A stretch of 25,247 nt of DNA from JBKHJA01 sp046538375 (GCA_046538375.1 JBKHJA010000025.1:1-25247), one strand, 5' to 3'; positions 6,337-14,800 are shown, numbered from the stretch's first letter. Notes: a model not told the origin generated them from the sequence alone. Program-made: numbers and translations.

Positions 6337-7093
6337 TATCATCAACGCTTTATCTCGTTTCACGGTGGGAGATTTTATAGATATCATTCTGGTGACCATC
6401 ATCCTCTATTCTTTTTTTCGGCTGATAAAAGACACCAAAGCCTACCAGATGGCCATCGGCTTGGCTCTGGTGGGGGTTTTGTTTCTGATCACTCAATGGG
6501 GAAATCTGGTGGTCTCCCATTGGCTGATCAAGAATTTTATCACCTATTTGATCATCGCCATCATCGTCCTCTTCCAGGGGGAGATAAGAAGATTTCTGAC
6601 ATCCATCGGCTCCCGGACTTTCCGCAAGCCACTCATCTCCAAATCTTTCAAGGAAAAGCTGGAAGATATTTTTCTGGCCGTAGACTATCTCTCTTCCAAA
6701 AAAATCGGGGCTCTGATGGCCATCGAAAAAGAAATATCTTTGAAGAGCTACGCAGACAGGGGCACCAAAATGGAGGCTTCCATCTCTAAGGATCTTTTGG
6801 TCAGCATCTTTTTTCCCCATTCTCCCCTCCATGATGGAGCGGTGATCATAAGAGGAAACAAAATCCTGTCCGCGGGTGCCCTTCTCCCTCTCCCTGCCTC
6901 TCACAACCTGGGAGAAGAGTTCCTGACCAGAACCCGCCATCTTGCCGCTATCGGCCTTTCTCAAGAGACGGATGCAGCGGTGATCGTGGTTTCTGAGGAA
7001 ACCGGGACTGTGTCTCTGGCCACCAAAGGCCGCCTGAAACAAGGGCTGGACAAAGAACAGCTCCGGGACCTTTTGATCGACTATTTAAAATAA
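6326..7093 (+). CDS. cdaA: Diadenylate cyclase CdaA (c-di-AMP synthase)
   Basis: A 255-residue membrane enzyme making cyclic di-AMP from two ATP. Three hydrophobic segments (about 17-33, 42-56 and 68-84) precede the DAC domain. The catalytic motif DGA is at 170-172 within SPLHDGAVII, and the second nucleotide motif reads TRHLAA (203-208) where TRHRAA is usual. VVSEETG (221-227) follows. The start ATG at 6326 overlaps the folP stop by 11 bases; the longer frame upstream lies inside folP and gives no membrane-like N-terminus. The cdaR gene begins one base after the stop and glmM follows, reproducing the cdaA-cdaR-glmM cluster well known in Firmicutes. Confidence 0.95.
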   Translation: MFADIINALSRFTVGDFIDIILVTIILYSFFRLIKDTKAYQMAIGLALVGVLFLITQWGNLVVSHWLIKNFITYLIIAIIVLFQGEIRRFLTSIGSRTFRKPLISKSFKEKLEDIFLAVDYLSSKKIGALMAIEKEISLKSYADRGTKMEASISKDLLVSIFFPHSPLHDGAVIIRGNKILSAGALLPLPASHNLGEEFLTRTRHLAAIGLSQETDAAVIVVSEETGTVSLATKGRLKQGLDKEQLRDLLIDYLK

Positions 7094-7094
7094 G

Positions 7095-7775
7095 ATGATA
7101 AAATTTATCAGAAATCTTTTTCTAAAAAACTGGGGTTTAAAACTCTTTTCCCTTATCCTCGCTTTAATCCTCTGGATCAACCTTATTCCTGAAGAAAAGA
7201 TTTTCTCAGAGAAAACACTGACTGTTCCCCTGGAATTGTACAACATCCCCTCGGATATGGAACTGATGGAAAAACCTCCTTCTACTGTGGATATCAGAAT
7301 AAGAGCTCCCCAGCGAATCATCAGCCAGTTCAATGCGGCCAATGTTCATGCGGTGCTGAATCTAGAAAAAGCGAGCGTGGGCCAGACAGAATATCCTCTC
7401 AACAAAAACATGATCAGCATTCCCCAAGGAGCAGAGGTTAAAGATATTTATCCCAGTCTGGTCAAACTGAGGCTGGAGCAGACCAAAGAAATCATGATGG
7501 AAGTGAAGCCCACTCTCATCGGTGAACTTCCAGAAGGCATCAAACTCAGCAGAATCGAGGTCATTCCGCCTGAAGTCCCCATCAAGGGACCAGAAAGCAA
7601 GATCGAGAGCTCCTCCAAAGTCAGAACAAGTCCTATCGACATTTCTTCCCTCACCCAATCCGCAGAAATGGAGGCTGATCTCATCCTCCCCGACCCCAAT
7701 CTAAAATTGGTCTCTACCCAAACAAAAGTCAAAGTCCGGATTGTTGTTCAACGACAAAATAACATTCTTCCTTGA
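7095..7775 (+). CDS. cdaR: YbbR-domain protein CdaR, regulator of CdaA
   Basis: A 226-residue protein with a short basic N-terminus, one membrane anchor (about residues 14-31) and an extracytoplasmic part made of YbbR repeats: strands such as VPLELYNIP, DIRIRAPQRII, and a repeat around EGIKLSRIEVIPPEVPIKGP (about 145-165). Firmicute homologues have about four YbbR repeats; the length here allows roughly two, so it is a short version. CdaR binds CdaA and modulates c-di-AMP production. It begins one base after cdaA, so the two are surely co-translated, and glmM lies 55 bases downstream. Confidence 0.88.
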   Translation: MIKFIRNLFLKNWGLKLFSLILALILWINLIPEEKIFSEKTLTVPLELYNIPSDMELMEKPPSTVDIRIRAPQRIISQFNAANVHAVLNLEKASVGQTEYPLNKNMISIPQGAEVKDIYPSLVKLRLEQTKEIMMEVKPTLIGELPEGIKLSRIEVIPPEVPIKGPESKIESSSKVRTSPIDISSLTQSAEMEADLILPDPNLKLVSTQTKVKVRIVVQRQNNILP

Positions 7776-7799
7776 ATCCATATCCATTTTGGATATAAT
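7772..7799 (+). promoter_or_regulatory. Internal promoter for glmM
   Basis: A perfect TATAAT (7794-7799) stands 16 bases after TTGAAT (7772-7777), which overlaps the cdaR stop codon. The spacer contains half of a small inverted repeat, ATATCC/GGATAT (7780-7795). This would let glmM be transcribed apart from the ftsH operon. Confidence 0.5.
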
Positions 7800-7830
7800 T
7801 TATCTTTGAATTTCATTCTCCGGGGCTAAG

Positions 7831-9171
7831 ATGGATAAATTATTCGGAACTGACGGAATAAGGGCTGTGGCCGGCCAGTTCCCTCTAGATTACCCTTCGG
7901 TTCACACTTTAGGAAGGGCTTTGGTGAATCTTCTTGAAGAAAAAGGATATCCACCCAGGGTCATTATCGGCAAAGACACCCGCGAATCAGGAACCTGGCT
8001 TGAACAAGCCTTGATCCAGGGGATAAGTTCAAACCAGGGGAAAGCTGTCTCTGCTGGCATCATTCCGACTTCTGCTGTCTCTTATCTGACCAGAAAACAC
8101 TCTTTTTCAGCAGGCATTGTGATCTCAGCCTCCCACAATCCCTACCAGGACAACGGGATAAAAATTTTCTCCTCCCAGGGCATAAAAATTCCAGAAGAAT
8201 GGGAAGAGATACTGGAGAAATCCATTCAATCATCCCAGGAGAAAGTCCAAACACAGGAGGTCAAGATCACTCCTTCTCCCGCTTTCAGGAAAGACTACAT
8301 GGACTTCCTTATCAGCCGCTTTTCTCAGGCAAATCTTCCCCGGAAAATAAAGCTGGTGGTGGACTGCTCTAACGGCGCCAGCAGCCTTTTCGCTCCCCAG
8401 GTCTTCAAAACTCTGGGCTTTGATGTCATCACCCACGCAGACTGTCCTGACGGCCGAAACATCAACGCCCGCTGTGGGTCTCTGTATCCACAAGGCTTGG
8501 CCGGGAAAGTGGTGGAGTCTAAGGCAGATATGGGAGTGGCCTATGATGGGGATGCTGACAGAGCCATCTGGGTGGATGAGAGAGGAAGGATCCTGAACGG
8601 AGATCATACTCTCTTTGTGCTCTCCCGTTTTATGAAGGAGAGGGATGGGCTTAAATCAGATTATGTGGTGGCCACCACCATGAGCAACCTGGGCCTGGAG
8701 AAGGCTCTGGACAGGCTCAATCTGAAGCTCTTCCGGACCAAAGTGGGAGACAAATACGTGCTTGAACAGATGATGAAACTCCAAGCTAACCTGGGAGGAG
8801 AGCAATCCGGACACACCATCTTTCTGGATGACTGTCCCACCGGAGATGGAATTCTGACCAGCATAAAAATGCTGGAAGTTATGGCCGCTCATAACGCTTC
8901 TCTCTCCGAGCTGGTCAAAGATTATCAAGAGTTTCCGCAAATCCTGGTGAATGTCAAAGTGGCCAGAAAAGACGATTTTCACCGGTTCCCAGAAATCAAC
9001 AACGCGGTGGAGGAGATAAAGAGGAAATTGGGAAATTCAGGGCGCCTTCTCCTCCGCTATTCAGGGACAGAGCCTGTGGTCCGGATCATGATGGAGGGAA
9101 AAGACAAGGAACTCATAGGGAGTCAAGCTCAAAAAATCGCCCGCCTCATCGAACAATTTTTAGGCGTTTAA
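7831..9171 (+). CDS. glmM: Phosphoglucosamine mutase
   Basis: A 446-residue phosphohexomutase that converts glucosamine-6-phosphate to glucosamine-1-phosphate, leading to UDP-GlcNAc for cell wall and lipopolysaccharide. It starts MDKLFGTDGIRA. The phosphoserine loop SASHNP places the phosphorylated Ser at 101. The magnesium loop YDGDADR (238-244) supplies three Asp, GGEQSGH (322-328) is the sugar-binding loop, and RYSGTEP (409-415) is the phosphate-binding loop. All four signature regions are intact and the length is normal. The ribosome site is weak (CGGGGC). Its place behind cdaA-cdaR matches clusters where GlmM interacts with and inhibits CdaA. Confidence 0.96.
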   Translation: MDKLFGTDGIRAVAGQFPLDYPSVHTLGRALVNLLEEKGYPPRVIIGKDTRESGTWLEQALIQGISSNQGKAVSAGIIPTSAVSYLTRKHSFSAGIVISASHNPYQDNGIKIFSSQGIKIPEEWEEILEKSIQSSQEKVQTQEVKITPSPAFRKDYMDFLISRFSQANLPRKIKLVVDCSNGASSLFAPQVFKTLGFDVITHADCPDGRNINARCGSLYPQGLAGKVVESKADMGVAYDGDADRAIWVDERGRILNGDHTLFVLSRFMKERDGLKSDYVVATTMSNLGLEKALDRLNLKLFRTKVGDKYVLEQMMKLQANLGGEQSGHTIFLDDCPTGDGILTSIKMLEVMAAHNASLSELVKDYQEFPQILVNVKVARKDDFHRFPEINNAVEEIKRKLGNSGRLLLRYSGTEPVVRIMMEGKDKELIGSQAQKIARLIEQFLGV

Positions 9172-9208
9172 TCCCTTTATTCACGTTGGAAGAAACAGGA
9201 GGAGAAAA

Positions 9209-9922
9209 ATGAGGCTTGCAGTCAATGTCGACCATTTCGCCACCATCAGGGAAGCCCGCCGCCACACAGAGCCAGAACCCGTCCTGGCAGCCCTTCTGGC
9301 TGAACAGGCAGGAGCAGAGGGCATAGTCTGCCACATGCGCGGTGACAGGCGGCATATCAAGGAGCGGGATTTAAGGCTGTTCCGGCAGGTAATCAAAACC
9401 AAACTCAACCTGGAAATGGCCGCCACCGAAGAGATGAAAAAAATCGCTCTGGAAGTCAAACCAGACGTGGTCTCTCTGGTGCCAGAGAGGAAAGAGGAGC
9501 TGACCACAGAAGGGGGGCTGGACGTGCTCTCCAACCAGGAACACCTGGCTCCATTCATCAAAGAACTTCAAAAAGGCGGCATACGGATCAGCATTTTCGT
9601 TGATCCCCACACAGAGCAAATCGAAACCTGCCGCAAATTGGGAGTGAGCCTGATCGAAATCAATACCGGCAGGTACGCAGATCTCAAACCGGGAGAGGAG
9701 CGTTGGCAAGCTCTGGCTGAAATCAAACAGGCTGCTCGAAACGGGCACAAACTGGGCCTTGAAATCCACGCCGGCCATGGCCTGGATTACAAGAATATCG
9801 CTCCGGTGGTCCAGATCCCTGAAATAAAGGAATTCAGTATCGGCTTTTCTATCGTAGCCCGGGCTGCATTGGTGGGTATAGACAAGGCAGTCAGGGAGAT
9901 GGTAGCGCTTATCAATCCTTAA
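9209..9922 (+). CDS. pdxJ: Pyridoxine 5'-phosphate synthase PdxJ
   Basis: A 237-residue TIM-barrel enzyme that condenses 1-deoxyxylulose-5-phosphate with 3-amino-2-oxopropyl phosphate in DXP-dependent vitamin B6 synthesis. The N-terminal LAVNVDHFATIREAR, catalytic H42 in VCHMRGDRRHI, E69 in NLEMAAT, IEINTGRYA and H190 in HAGHGLD all match the family. The C-terminal phosphate-binding region reads IGFSIVARA where family members usually have IGHSIVARA, so Phe213 replaces a normally conserved His. AGGAGGAG lies a few bases before the ATG, a strong ribosome site. It follows glmM by 37 bases and is probably co-transcribed. Confidence 0.95.
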   Translation: MRLAVNVDHFATIREARRHTEPEPVLAALLAEQAGAEGIVCHMRGDRRHIKERDLRLFRQVIKTKLNLEMAATEEMKKIALEVKPDVVSLVPERKEELTTEGGLDVLSNQEHLAPFIKELQKGGIRISIFVDPHTEQIETCRKLGVSLIEINTGRYADLKPGEERWQALAEIKQAARNGHKLGLEIHAGHGLDYKNIAPVVQIPEIKEFSIGFSIVARAALVGIDKAVREMVALINP

Positions 9923-10001
9923 ACAGAGTAAAATATCCTGCATCCAGAGCAAGAATTCATCAGCTCGATAAAAAAATTCTGGTCTTTTCTATGGGGTAGT
10001 C

Positions 10002-10397
10002 ATGGAAATCTGGGAAATCGGCCATTCCAGCCGCAGCCAGGAAGAATTCCTGCGCCTTGTTAAAAAGCACAAAATAGAACAGGTGATCGATGTGCGCCGC
10101 TTCCCCTCTTCAAAAAAATTCCCCCATTTCCATAAATCTCACCTCCAGCAGACCATGGCAGAGAACCACATGGATTACATCTGGATGGGAGAAAAACTGG
10201 GCGGATTCAGAAAAGGCGGTTATGAAGAATGGATGAAGACCGAGGATTTCGCTGCCGGTGTGGAGGAACTCGAAAAAAAAGCCTCCCACAGGAGAACCGC
10301 GGTGATGTGTGCAGAAGGCTATTTTCGCCGCTGTCACCGCCGTTTCATCCTGGAATATTTGGAGAAAAAAGGATGGGAAGTCCAACATATCCACTAG
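10002..10397 (+). CDS. DUF488 family protein
   Basis: A 131-residue protein of the DUF488 family: WEIGHSSRSQEEF at the start, IDVRRFPSSKKFPHF (29-43), GEKLGGFR and a C-terminal VMCAEGYFRRCHR. The CAE...CHR pair of conserved cysteines is intact. Biochemical function is unknown for this family; association with stress or DNA-related contexts is only suggested in the literature. It lies 79 bases after pdxJ and 62 before the M20 hydrolase, same strand. The ribosome site (GGGG) is modest. Confidence 0.85.
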   Translation: MEIWEIGHSSRSQEEFLRLVKKHKIEQVIDVRRFPSSKKFPHFHKSHLQQTMAENHMDYIWMGEKLGGFRKGGYEEWMKTEDFAAGVEELEKKASHRRTAVMCAEGYFRRCHRRFILEYLEKKGWEVQHIH

Positions 10398-10459
10398 GGT
10401 GGCAGGCCGTGGAGTCTTTTGACATCACCTTTTTTTTCTGGTAAAGAGGAGTCTTAACC

Positions 10460-11686
10460 ATGGATATCAAAATAAACTTCGACCGCTTGAAAGAAGACAT
10501 GTCTTCCCTTGCTCAAATCGGCCGGGATCCCAAAGGAGGCATAAGCCGTCCGTCTTTCAGCAAAGCGGACCTGGAAGCACGCCAGTGGCTCAAAAACAAA
10601 ATCAAAGAAGCGGGTCTTGCTGTGCGTCAGGATGGAGCAGGAAATATCTTTGGCCGACTGGAAGGCAGGGGGAAGACAGTGATGGCTGGCTCTCATATTG
10701 ACACTGTGGTCAACGGCGGCATGTTTGACGGCTCTGCAGGGGTGCTCTCAGCTCTGGAATGTCTGAGAAGGATAAAGGAAGAAAAGCTCGAGCTCACCAG
10801 ACCGCTGGAGGTGGCTTCCTTTACCGATGAGGAAGGAAATCTGGTGGGAGACTTTCTGGGAAGCCGGGCCTTTGTGGGAAGTTTGGACAAAGAAAAACTG
10901 GAAAAGGGAATGACCCAGTTCGGCAGCTCCCTCCAGGAAATTCTGAAAGGAACTGAATTCACCATAGACAGCATCCTCAACGCCCACCGGAAACGGCCGG
11001 AAATTGAAGCCTTTGTGGAGCTTCATATCGAACAGGGACCGGTACTGGAAACTGAAGACAAGACCATAGGCCTGGTGGACCGCATTGCCGGAAAACAATA
11101 CAGATGGTGCTATTTCCTGGGAGAAGCAAGTCACGCCGGCACCACTCCCTTTGAGCTGCGCCATGATGCTTTTCTGGGATTGGCAGACTTCTCTCTCAAA
11201 AGCACCCAGCATGTGGCCACCCAGCATTACGGCAGCAAACTGACCATCGGAAAAGTGTCTTTGAGTCCAGGGACTTTCACTGTGGTTCCAGCCAGGGCAG
11301 ATTTCTCTTTAGACTTCAGGAGCACGTCCCAGGAAACACTGGAGAAGCTGGAAAACGAGCTGCGGAAACTGGGCGAGGATATCGCCTCCACCCGGGGGCT
11401 CCAGTTCAACTGGATGCTCATGGATAAGACAGAGCCGGTGACCACTTCCTCCCGGATCATGGAGGTGATGAAGAAAGAATGTCAGAGCCGTGGATATCCC
11501 TCCATGGTGCTTTCCAGCGGAGCGGGTCATGATGCCCAGATTCTGGCCCAGGTGGCTGAAGCAGGGATGATTTTTATTCCCTGTGTGGACGGGATCAGTC
11601 ATTCACCCCAGGAGATGATCGATTGGAACGATTTAGAGAAAGCGGCCAATCTTCTTCTTGCCGTGCTGGTCAGCCTGGCAGAGTGA
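10460..11686 (+). CDS. M20-family amidohydrolase (N-carbamoyl amino acid hydrolase / allantoate amidohydrolase type)
   Basis: A 408-residue dinuclear metal hydrolase of the hydantoinase/carbamoylase family, which cleaves N-carbamoyl-L-amino acids, beta-ureidopropionate or allantoate. Metal ligands are visible: H79 in GSHIDT, D90 in MFDGSAG, E125 in FTDEEGN, H189 in ELHIEQGP, and H381 near the C-terminus in DGISHSPQE. The lid domain has GEASHAGTTP (221-230) and R234 for substrate carboxylate or dimer contact. Length is typical. AGAGGAG stands 8 bases before the ATG. No purine or pyrimidine degradation genes are adjacent, so the substrate cannot be assigned. Its end lies one base from the convergent release-factor-like gene. 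Confidence 0.88.
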   Translation: MDIKINFDRLKEDMSSLAQIGRDPKGGISRPSFSKADLEARQWLKNKIKEAGLAVRQDGAGNIFGRLEGRGKTVMAGSHIDTVVNGGMFDGSAGVLSALECLRRIKEEKLELTRPLEVASFTDEEGNLVGDFLGSRAFVGSLDKEKLEKGMTQFGSSLQEILKGTEFTIDSILNAHRKRPEIEAFVELHIEQGPVLETEDKTIGLVDRIAGKQYRWCYFLGEASHAGTTPFELRHDAFLGLADFSLKSTQHVATQHYGSKLTIGKVSLSPGTFTVVPARADFSLDFRSTSQETLEKLENELRKLGEDIASTRGLQFNWMLMDKTEPVTTSSRIMEVMKKECQSRGYPSMVLSSGAGHDAQILAQVAEAGMIFIPCVDGISHSPQEMIDWNDLEKAANLLLAVLVSLAE

Positions 11687-11687
11687 T

Positions 11688-12116
11688 TCACTCTTCATAT
11701 TCCTCCGGCTGAGGACGAAGGCCGCGTTCCTTTTTCTTCTGGGATTGTTTTCTTTTTTCCTCAAGCATTTTCTCCTTGGCTCTTTTGGAACGCTTTCTCT
11801 TCTGACGGCGGATTTTGGCAACCCTCTGCTCTTGTTCACTCTTTTTTCCCAGGATCATTTTTTCGATCTTATGGGTGAGAATCTTTCGAGCAAGATACCG
11901 GTTTGTGGCCTGGGATCGTTCTCTCTGGCACTTGACTTCAATGCCGGTGGGAACATGCTTCAAATAGACGCAGCTTGAAGTCTTGTTGACCTTCTGCCCT
12001 CCCCTGCCGCTGGAGCGGATAAACTTCTCCACCATGTCCTTCTCGTATATGTTCAGACGCCTCATCCTTCTGCGGAGAGCTTCTTCTTTTTCTTTGCGCA
12101 CTCCAAAAGCTGCCAT
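11688..12116 (-). CDS. Peptide chain release factor-like protein (GGQ domain)
   Basis: A 142-residue protein with a single RF-1 domain: the peptidyl-tRNA hydrolysis motif GGQ at 39-41 in SSGRGGQKVNKTSSCVYL, then TGIEVKCQRERSQATNR, the usual continuation. There is no codon-recognition domain. The C-terminus is a long Lys/Arg-rich helix, like the ribosome-entry tails of ArfB or MTRFR-type rescue factors. The likely role is rescue of stalled ribosomes or peptidyl-tRNA release. It differs from E. coli ArfB enough that I leave the symbol open. It is transcribed toward the M20 hydrolase and divergently from the M14 peptidase. Confidence 0.85.
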   Translation of the reverse strand: MAAFGVRKEKEEALRRRMRRLNIYEKDMVEKFIRSSGRGGQKVNKTSSCVYLKHVPTGIEVKCQRERSQATNRYLARKILTHKIEKMILGKKSEQEQRVAKIRRQKRKRSKRAKEKMLEEKRKQSQKKKERGLRPQPEEYEE

Positions 12117-12198
12117 CGGTTCAATCCATGTTTACTGTATTTTCCACTCTCTTATCCATTGTAATGGTTTACAGGGATGAATTAAAGTGCACCTCAAA

Positions 12199-12225
12199 TT
12201 GACGGGACTGTTGAATTTTTATAAA
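12199..12225 (+). promoter_or_regulatory. Possible promoter for the M14 peptidase
   Basis: TTGACG (12199-12204) and TATAAA (12220-12225) are separated by 15 bases, a little short of optimal. They lie in the divergent region about 50 bases upstream of the start codon at 12277. Confidence 0.35.
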
Positions 12226-12276
12226 CTCATTATCCATTAACAGGAACTTATTCATTCCCGATTAAAGGAACTCACC

Positions 12277-13920
12277 ATGAGAAAAAAATATTTTTTCACT
12301 TTAGGGCCGGTTCTTTTGTTCACATTTTCCCTTACTTCGTGGGCTTGGGCCAAAAAATTCCCGTTGACCGCGGCTGAAGCCAGCCATTTCACAGCCACCT
12401 CCACATACCAGGAGGTGAAAGAATTCATAAACCAGCTCCAGGAGCAAACCGCCCTGCTCAGAGTGAAAACTCTGGCGGTCAGTTCAGAAGGAAGAGCTGT
12501 ACCTCTGCTCATCATCGGCCAACCTCCTCCCTCACATCCCTCGGTCTTAAGATATGACCACAGAGTTCCTGTATACATCCAGGCCAACATCCATGCTGGA
12601 GAAGTGGAAGGCAAAGAAGCTTCCCTCATGCTGGCCAGAAATATTCTCCAAGAAGACAGCCCTTATCTGGAGAAGCTGGTCATCCTTATCGCTCCTATCT
12701 TTAATCCCGACGGCAATGAAAAAATAGATCCCTCCCACCGGCAGAACCAGGCGGGGCCAGATAAAGGAGTGGGGATTCGCTACAACGGCCAGAACCTGGA
12801 CCTGAATCGGGACAGCATGAAGCTGGAGAGCCCGGAGATGAGAGGATTGGTCCAGAATGTGCTGACATACTGGGACCCGGTGCTGCTGGTGGACTGTCAT
12901 ACCACAAACGGGTCTTTCCACCAGGAGCCGGTCACCTATTCCTGGCCCCTGAATCCCAACGGAAATCTTTCCATCATCCAGTATATGCGGCAGAAAATGC
13001 TCCCCTCCGTAAGCAAAATTCTCAAGCAAAAATACAACACCCTCTCCATTCCCTACGGCAATTTCATGGATTTCAAAAACCCAGAGAAAGGATGGCGGAC
13101 ATTCAGCCACCTTCCCCGCTTCTTGACCAATTACATGGGCCTTCGCAGCCGGTTGGCCATACTGGACGAAAACTATGCTTATGCCGATTATAAAACCCGG
13201 GTCTATGCCTGTTACCATTTTCTCCTTGCCATACTCGATTACTGCTCTGAACACAGCGTCGAAATATCCGACCTGGTGGCCCGGGCTGACCAAAAGACAA
13301 CCACCGCAGGGAGCCAGCCTTCTGAGAAGGACGGTTTTGCTGTGGAGTTCGACCTCCAGCCTGTGGATGAGAAAGTGACCATTCAAGGATGGGAAATGGA
13401 AGTCCTGCCCGGAGAGGAAGGATGGCCGCGGGTCAAAAAAACAGACAGGAAAAGAGTGTTCATCCTGCCTTATTTTTCTGATTTTATCCCCCGGAGAACC
13501 GTCCCCTTTCCTCATGCCTACCTCATTCCTGTTCAGGATTCCGATCTCATCTCAAAACTCTGCCAGCACGGCCTCATGGTAGAAAGGCTGACCCAGCCGG
13601 TGAACCTGGAGGTAGAATCTTTCCTCATCCAGGAAATAAAAGCATCAGAAAGACTCTACCAGGGCCATCACTTGAACAGCATAAAAGGGGAATATTTTTC
13701 TGAAAAGAAGAACTTTCCCGCGGGCTCCTATGTGATAAGCACTGCCCAGCCTCTGGGCAACCTGGCCGTTTATCTCCTGGAGCCGGAAAGCGATGACGGG
13801 CTGCTGGTCTGGAATTTCTTTGACCGATATGTTTCTCCGCAGTGGGGGCGCCGCCCGCAGGTCTATCCTGTTTACAGGCTGAGGAAGCCAGCCAATCTGG
13901 CTAAAGAAGGGATTCAATAG
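12277..13920 (+). CDS. Secreted M14-family zinc carboxypeptidase
   Basis: A 547-residue exported metallopeptidase. A signal peptide (basic MRKK, hydrophobic core to about residue 21, likely cleavage after WAWA) precedes an M14 domain: zinc ligands H106 and E109 in NIHAGE, H208 in VDCHTTNG, the substrate loop NPDGNE (143-148), LDLNRD (174-179) and the probable catalytic Glu298 in LDENYA. The C-terminal ~220 residues form an additional domain without a motif I recognise. M14 enzymes remove C-terminal residues or act on cell-wall-type amide bonds; specificity is not deducible. AAAGGA lies before the ATG. The stop codon touches the stop of the convergent EIIA gene with no base between. Confidence 0.9.
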   Translation: MRKKYFFTLGPVLLFTFSLTSWAWAKKFPLTAAEASHFTATSTYQEVKEFINQLQEQTALLRVKTLAVSSEGRAVPLLIIGQPPPSHPSVLRYDHRVPVYIQANIHAGEVEGKEASLMLARNILQEDSPYLEKLVILIAPIFNPDGNEKIDPSHRQNQAGPDKGVGIRYNGQNLDLNRDSMKLESPEMRGLVQNVLTYWDPVLLVDCHTTNGSFHQEPVTYSWPLNPNGNLSIIQYMRQKMLPSVSKILKQKYNTLSIPYGNFMDFKNPEKGWRTFSHLPRFLTNYMGLRSRLAILDENYAYADYKTRVYACYHFLLAILDYCSEHSVEISDLVARADQKTTTAGSQPSEKDGFAVEFDLQPVDEKVTIQGWEMEVLPGEEGWPRVKKTDRKRVFILPYFSDFIPRRTVPFPHAYLIPVQDSDLISKLCQHGLMVERLTQPVNLEVESFLIQEIKASERLYQGHHLNSIKGEYFSEKKNFPAGSYVISTAQPLGNLAVYLLEPESDDGLLVWNFFDRYVSPQWGRRPQVYPVYRLRKPANLAKEGIQ

Positions 13921-14736
13921 TTACTTTTTCTTTTTTTTGGAAGCCACCAAGAATTTACCGCAATTTTCACAGACGTAGATATCATTGCTTCCTTCTATGG
14001 CAGCGCTCATCCCGGTGGCCACATTGATGTTGCAGCTCTGACAGACCCCCCCTTCCAGTTCGGCCACAGCAAAACCATATCTTTCCATCAACCGGTCAAA
14101 CCTGGCCACCAGGGCCGCATCCAGTTCTTCTCGAATCAAATCAGCCCTTTTTTCCAGTTCGGCCCACTTTTTTTTGGGGGCTTTCTTTTTCTTGAGTTCT
14201 AGATTCTGGAGTTTTTTGAGAAGACTGGCTCGATTGATGATTTTATCTTCCTGGGGCAGTCTGAGTTCCACTTCAGAAAGCACCCGGTAAAGCTCTGTTT
14301 TGTTTTTGGCATCAAACATCCTCTTTCTGAATCCAGGTTCCCTTAAAAATCGTGCCAGCCCAGCGAAGAGGTGGTTAAAAAGGCCAGGAATGGAAGGGTT
14401 CCAGATAACCAGGATGATGAGATGGACTTTTTTTTGATCGACGGAATCAAATTTGATCCCTTTTTCGGATCTTCCCACTGCCACCGAAATTCTGTCGCCT
14501 GTATTCACCCGCGCATGGGGCAGAGCGACCTGGTGTCCGATGGCGGTGGATTCCAGCCTTTCCCTGTCAATAATCCGGGTCAGCAGCAGCTTTTTGTTTT
14601 TGATGAGTTTTTGTCTGGACAGAGTGTCAAGAAGTTCCTTGAAAGCCTCGACTTTATCTTTGGCCTTAAGATCGAATATTATCTGAGACGGTTTCAGATA
14701 GCGGGAGAAGTTGTTGCTTTCAAAAGAGCTTTTCAT
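13921..14736 (-). CDS. PTS EIIA (PtsN-like) domain fused to a C4 zinc ribbon
   Basis: A 271-residue protein with two parts. Residues about 12-160 form an EIIA type-2 domain as in PtsN or fructose EIIA, with the phosphorylatable H74 in GHQVALPHARV and the following SVAVGRS strand. Residues about 170-225 are a charged helical, probably coiled-coil, linker. Residues 230-263 form a zinc ribbon with C232-x2-C235 and C256-x2-C259 (VCQSC ... YVCENCGKFL), like the zf-RING_7/C4 zinc ribbon family that also follows a coiled coil. A phosphorelay sensor joined to a nucleic-acid or protein-binding finger is the inferred logic. No PTS permease, HPr or EI is in the window. It lies 64 bases downstream of the PfkB kinase. 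Confidence 0.85.
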   Translation of the reverse strand: MKSSFESNNFSRYLKPSQIIFDLKAKDKVEAFKELLDTLSRQKLIKNKKLLLTRIIDRERLESTAIGHQVALPHARVNTGDRISVAVGRSEKGIKFDSVDQKKVHLIILVIWNPSIPGLFNHLFAGLARFLREPGFRKRMFDAKNKTELYRVLSEVELRLPQEDKIINRASLLKKLQNLELKKKKAPKKKWAELEKRADLIREELDAALVARFDRLMERYGFAVAELEGGVCQSCNINVATGMSAAIEGSNDIYVCENCGKFLVASKKKKK

Positions 14737-14751
14737 CTCTTTGATAAAATT

Positions 14752-14760
14752 ATTTTAGCA
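14752..14760 (-). promoter_or_regulatory. Extended -10 element before the EIIA-zinc ribbon gene
   Basis: On the minus strand TG-C-TAAAAT lies 15 bases before the ATG at 14736; TTGAGA 15 bases further upstream could serve as a -35. AAAGAG directly touches the ATG, so the ribosome site is poorly placed and the leader is very short. Confidence 0.4.
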
Positions 14761-14800
14761 CAAAAACAAGTCTCTCAAAAGCAGAAATTATGAATTCTCT

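Noticed and set aside
10419..10447. TTGACA before the M20 hydrolase as a promoter
   Set aside because: The -10 at the right spacing (TAAAGA) is poor and coincides with the ribosome site, so the transcript would start after it.
12547..13515. 322-codon open frame antisense to the M14 peptidase
   Set aside because: The plus strand carries complete M14 zinc motifs and a signal peptide; the antisense frame has none.
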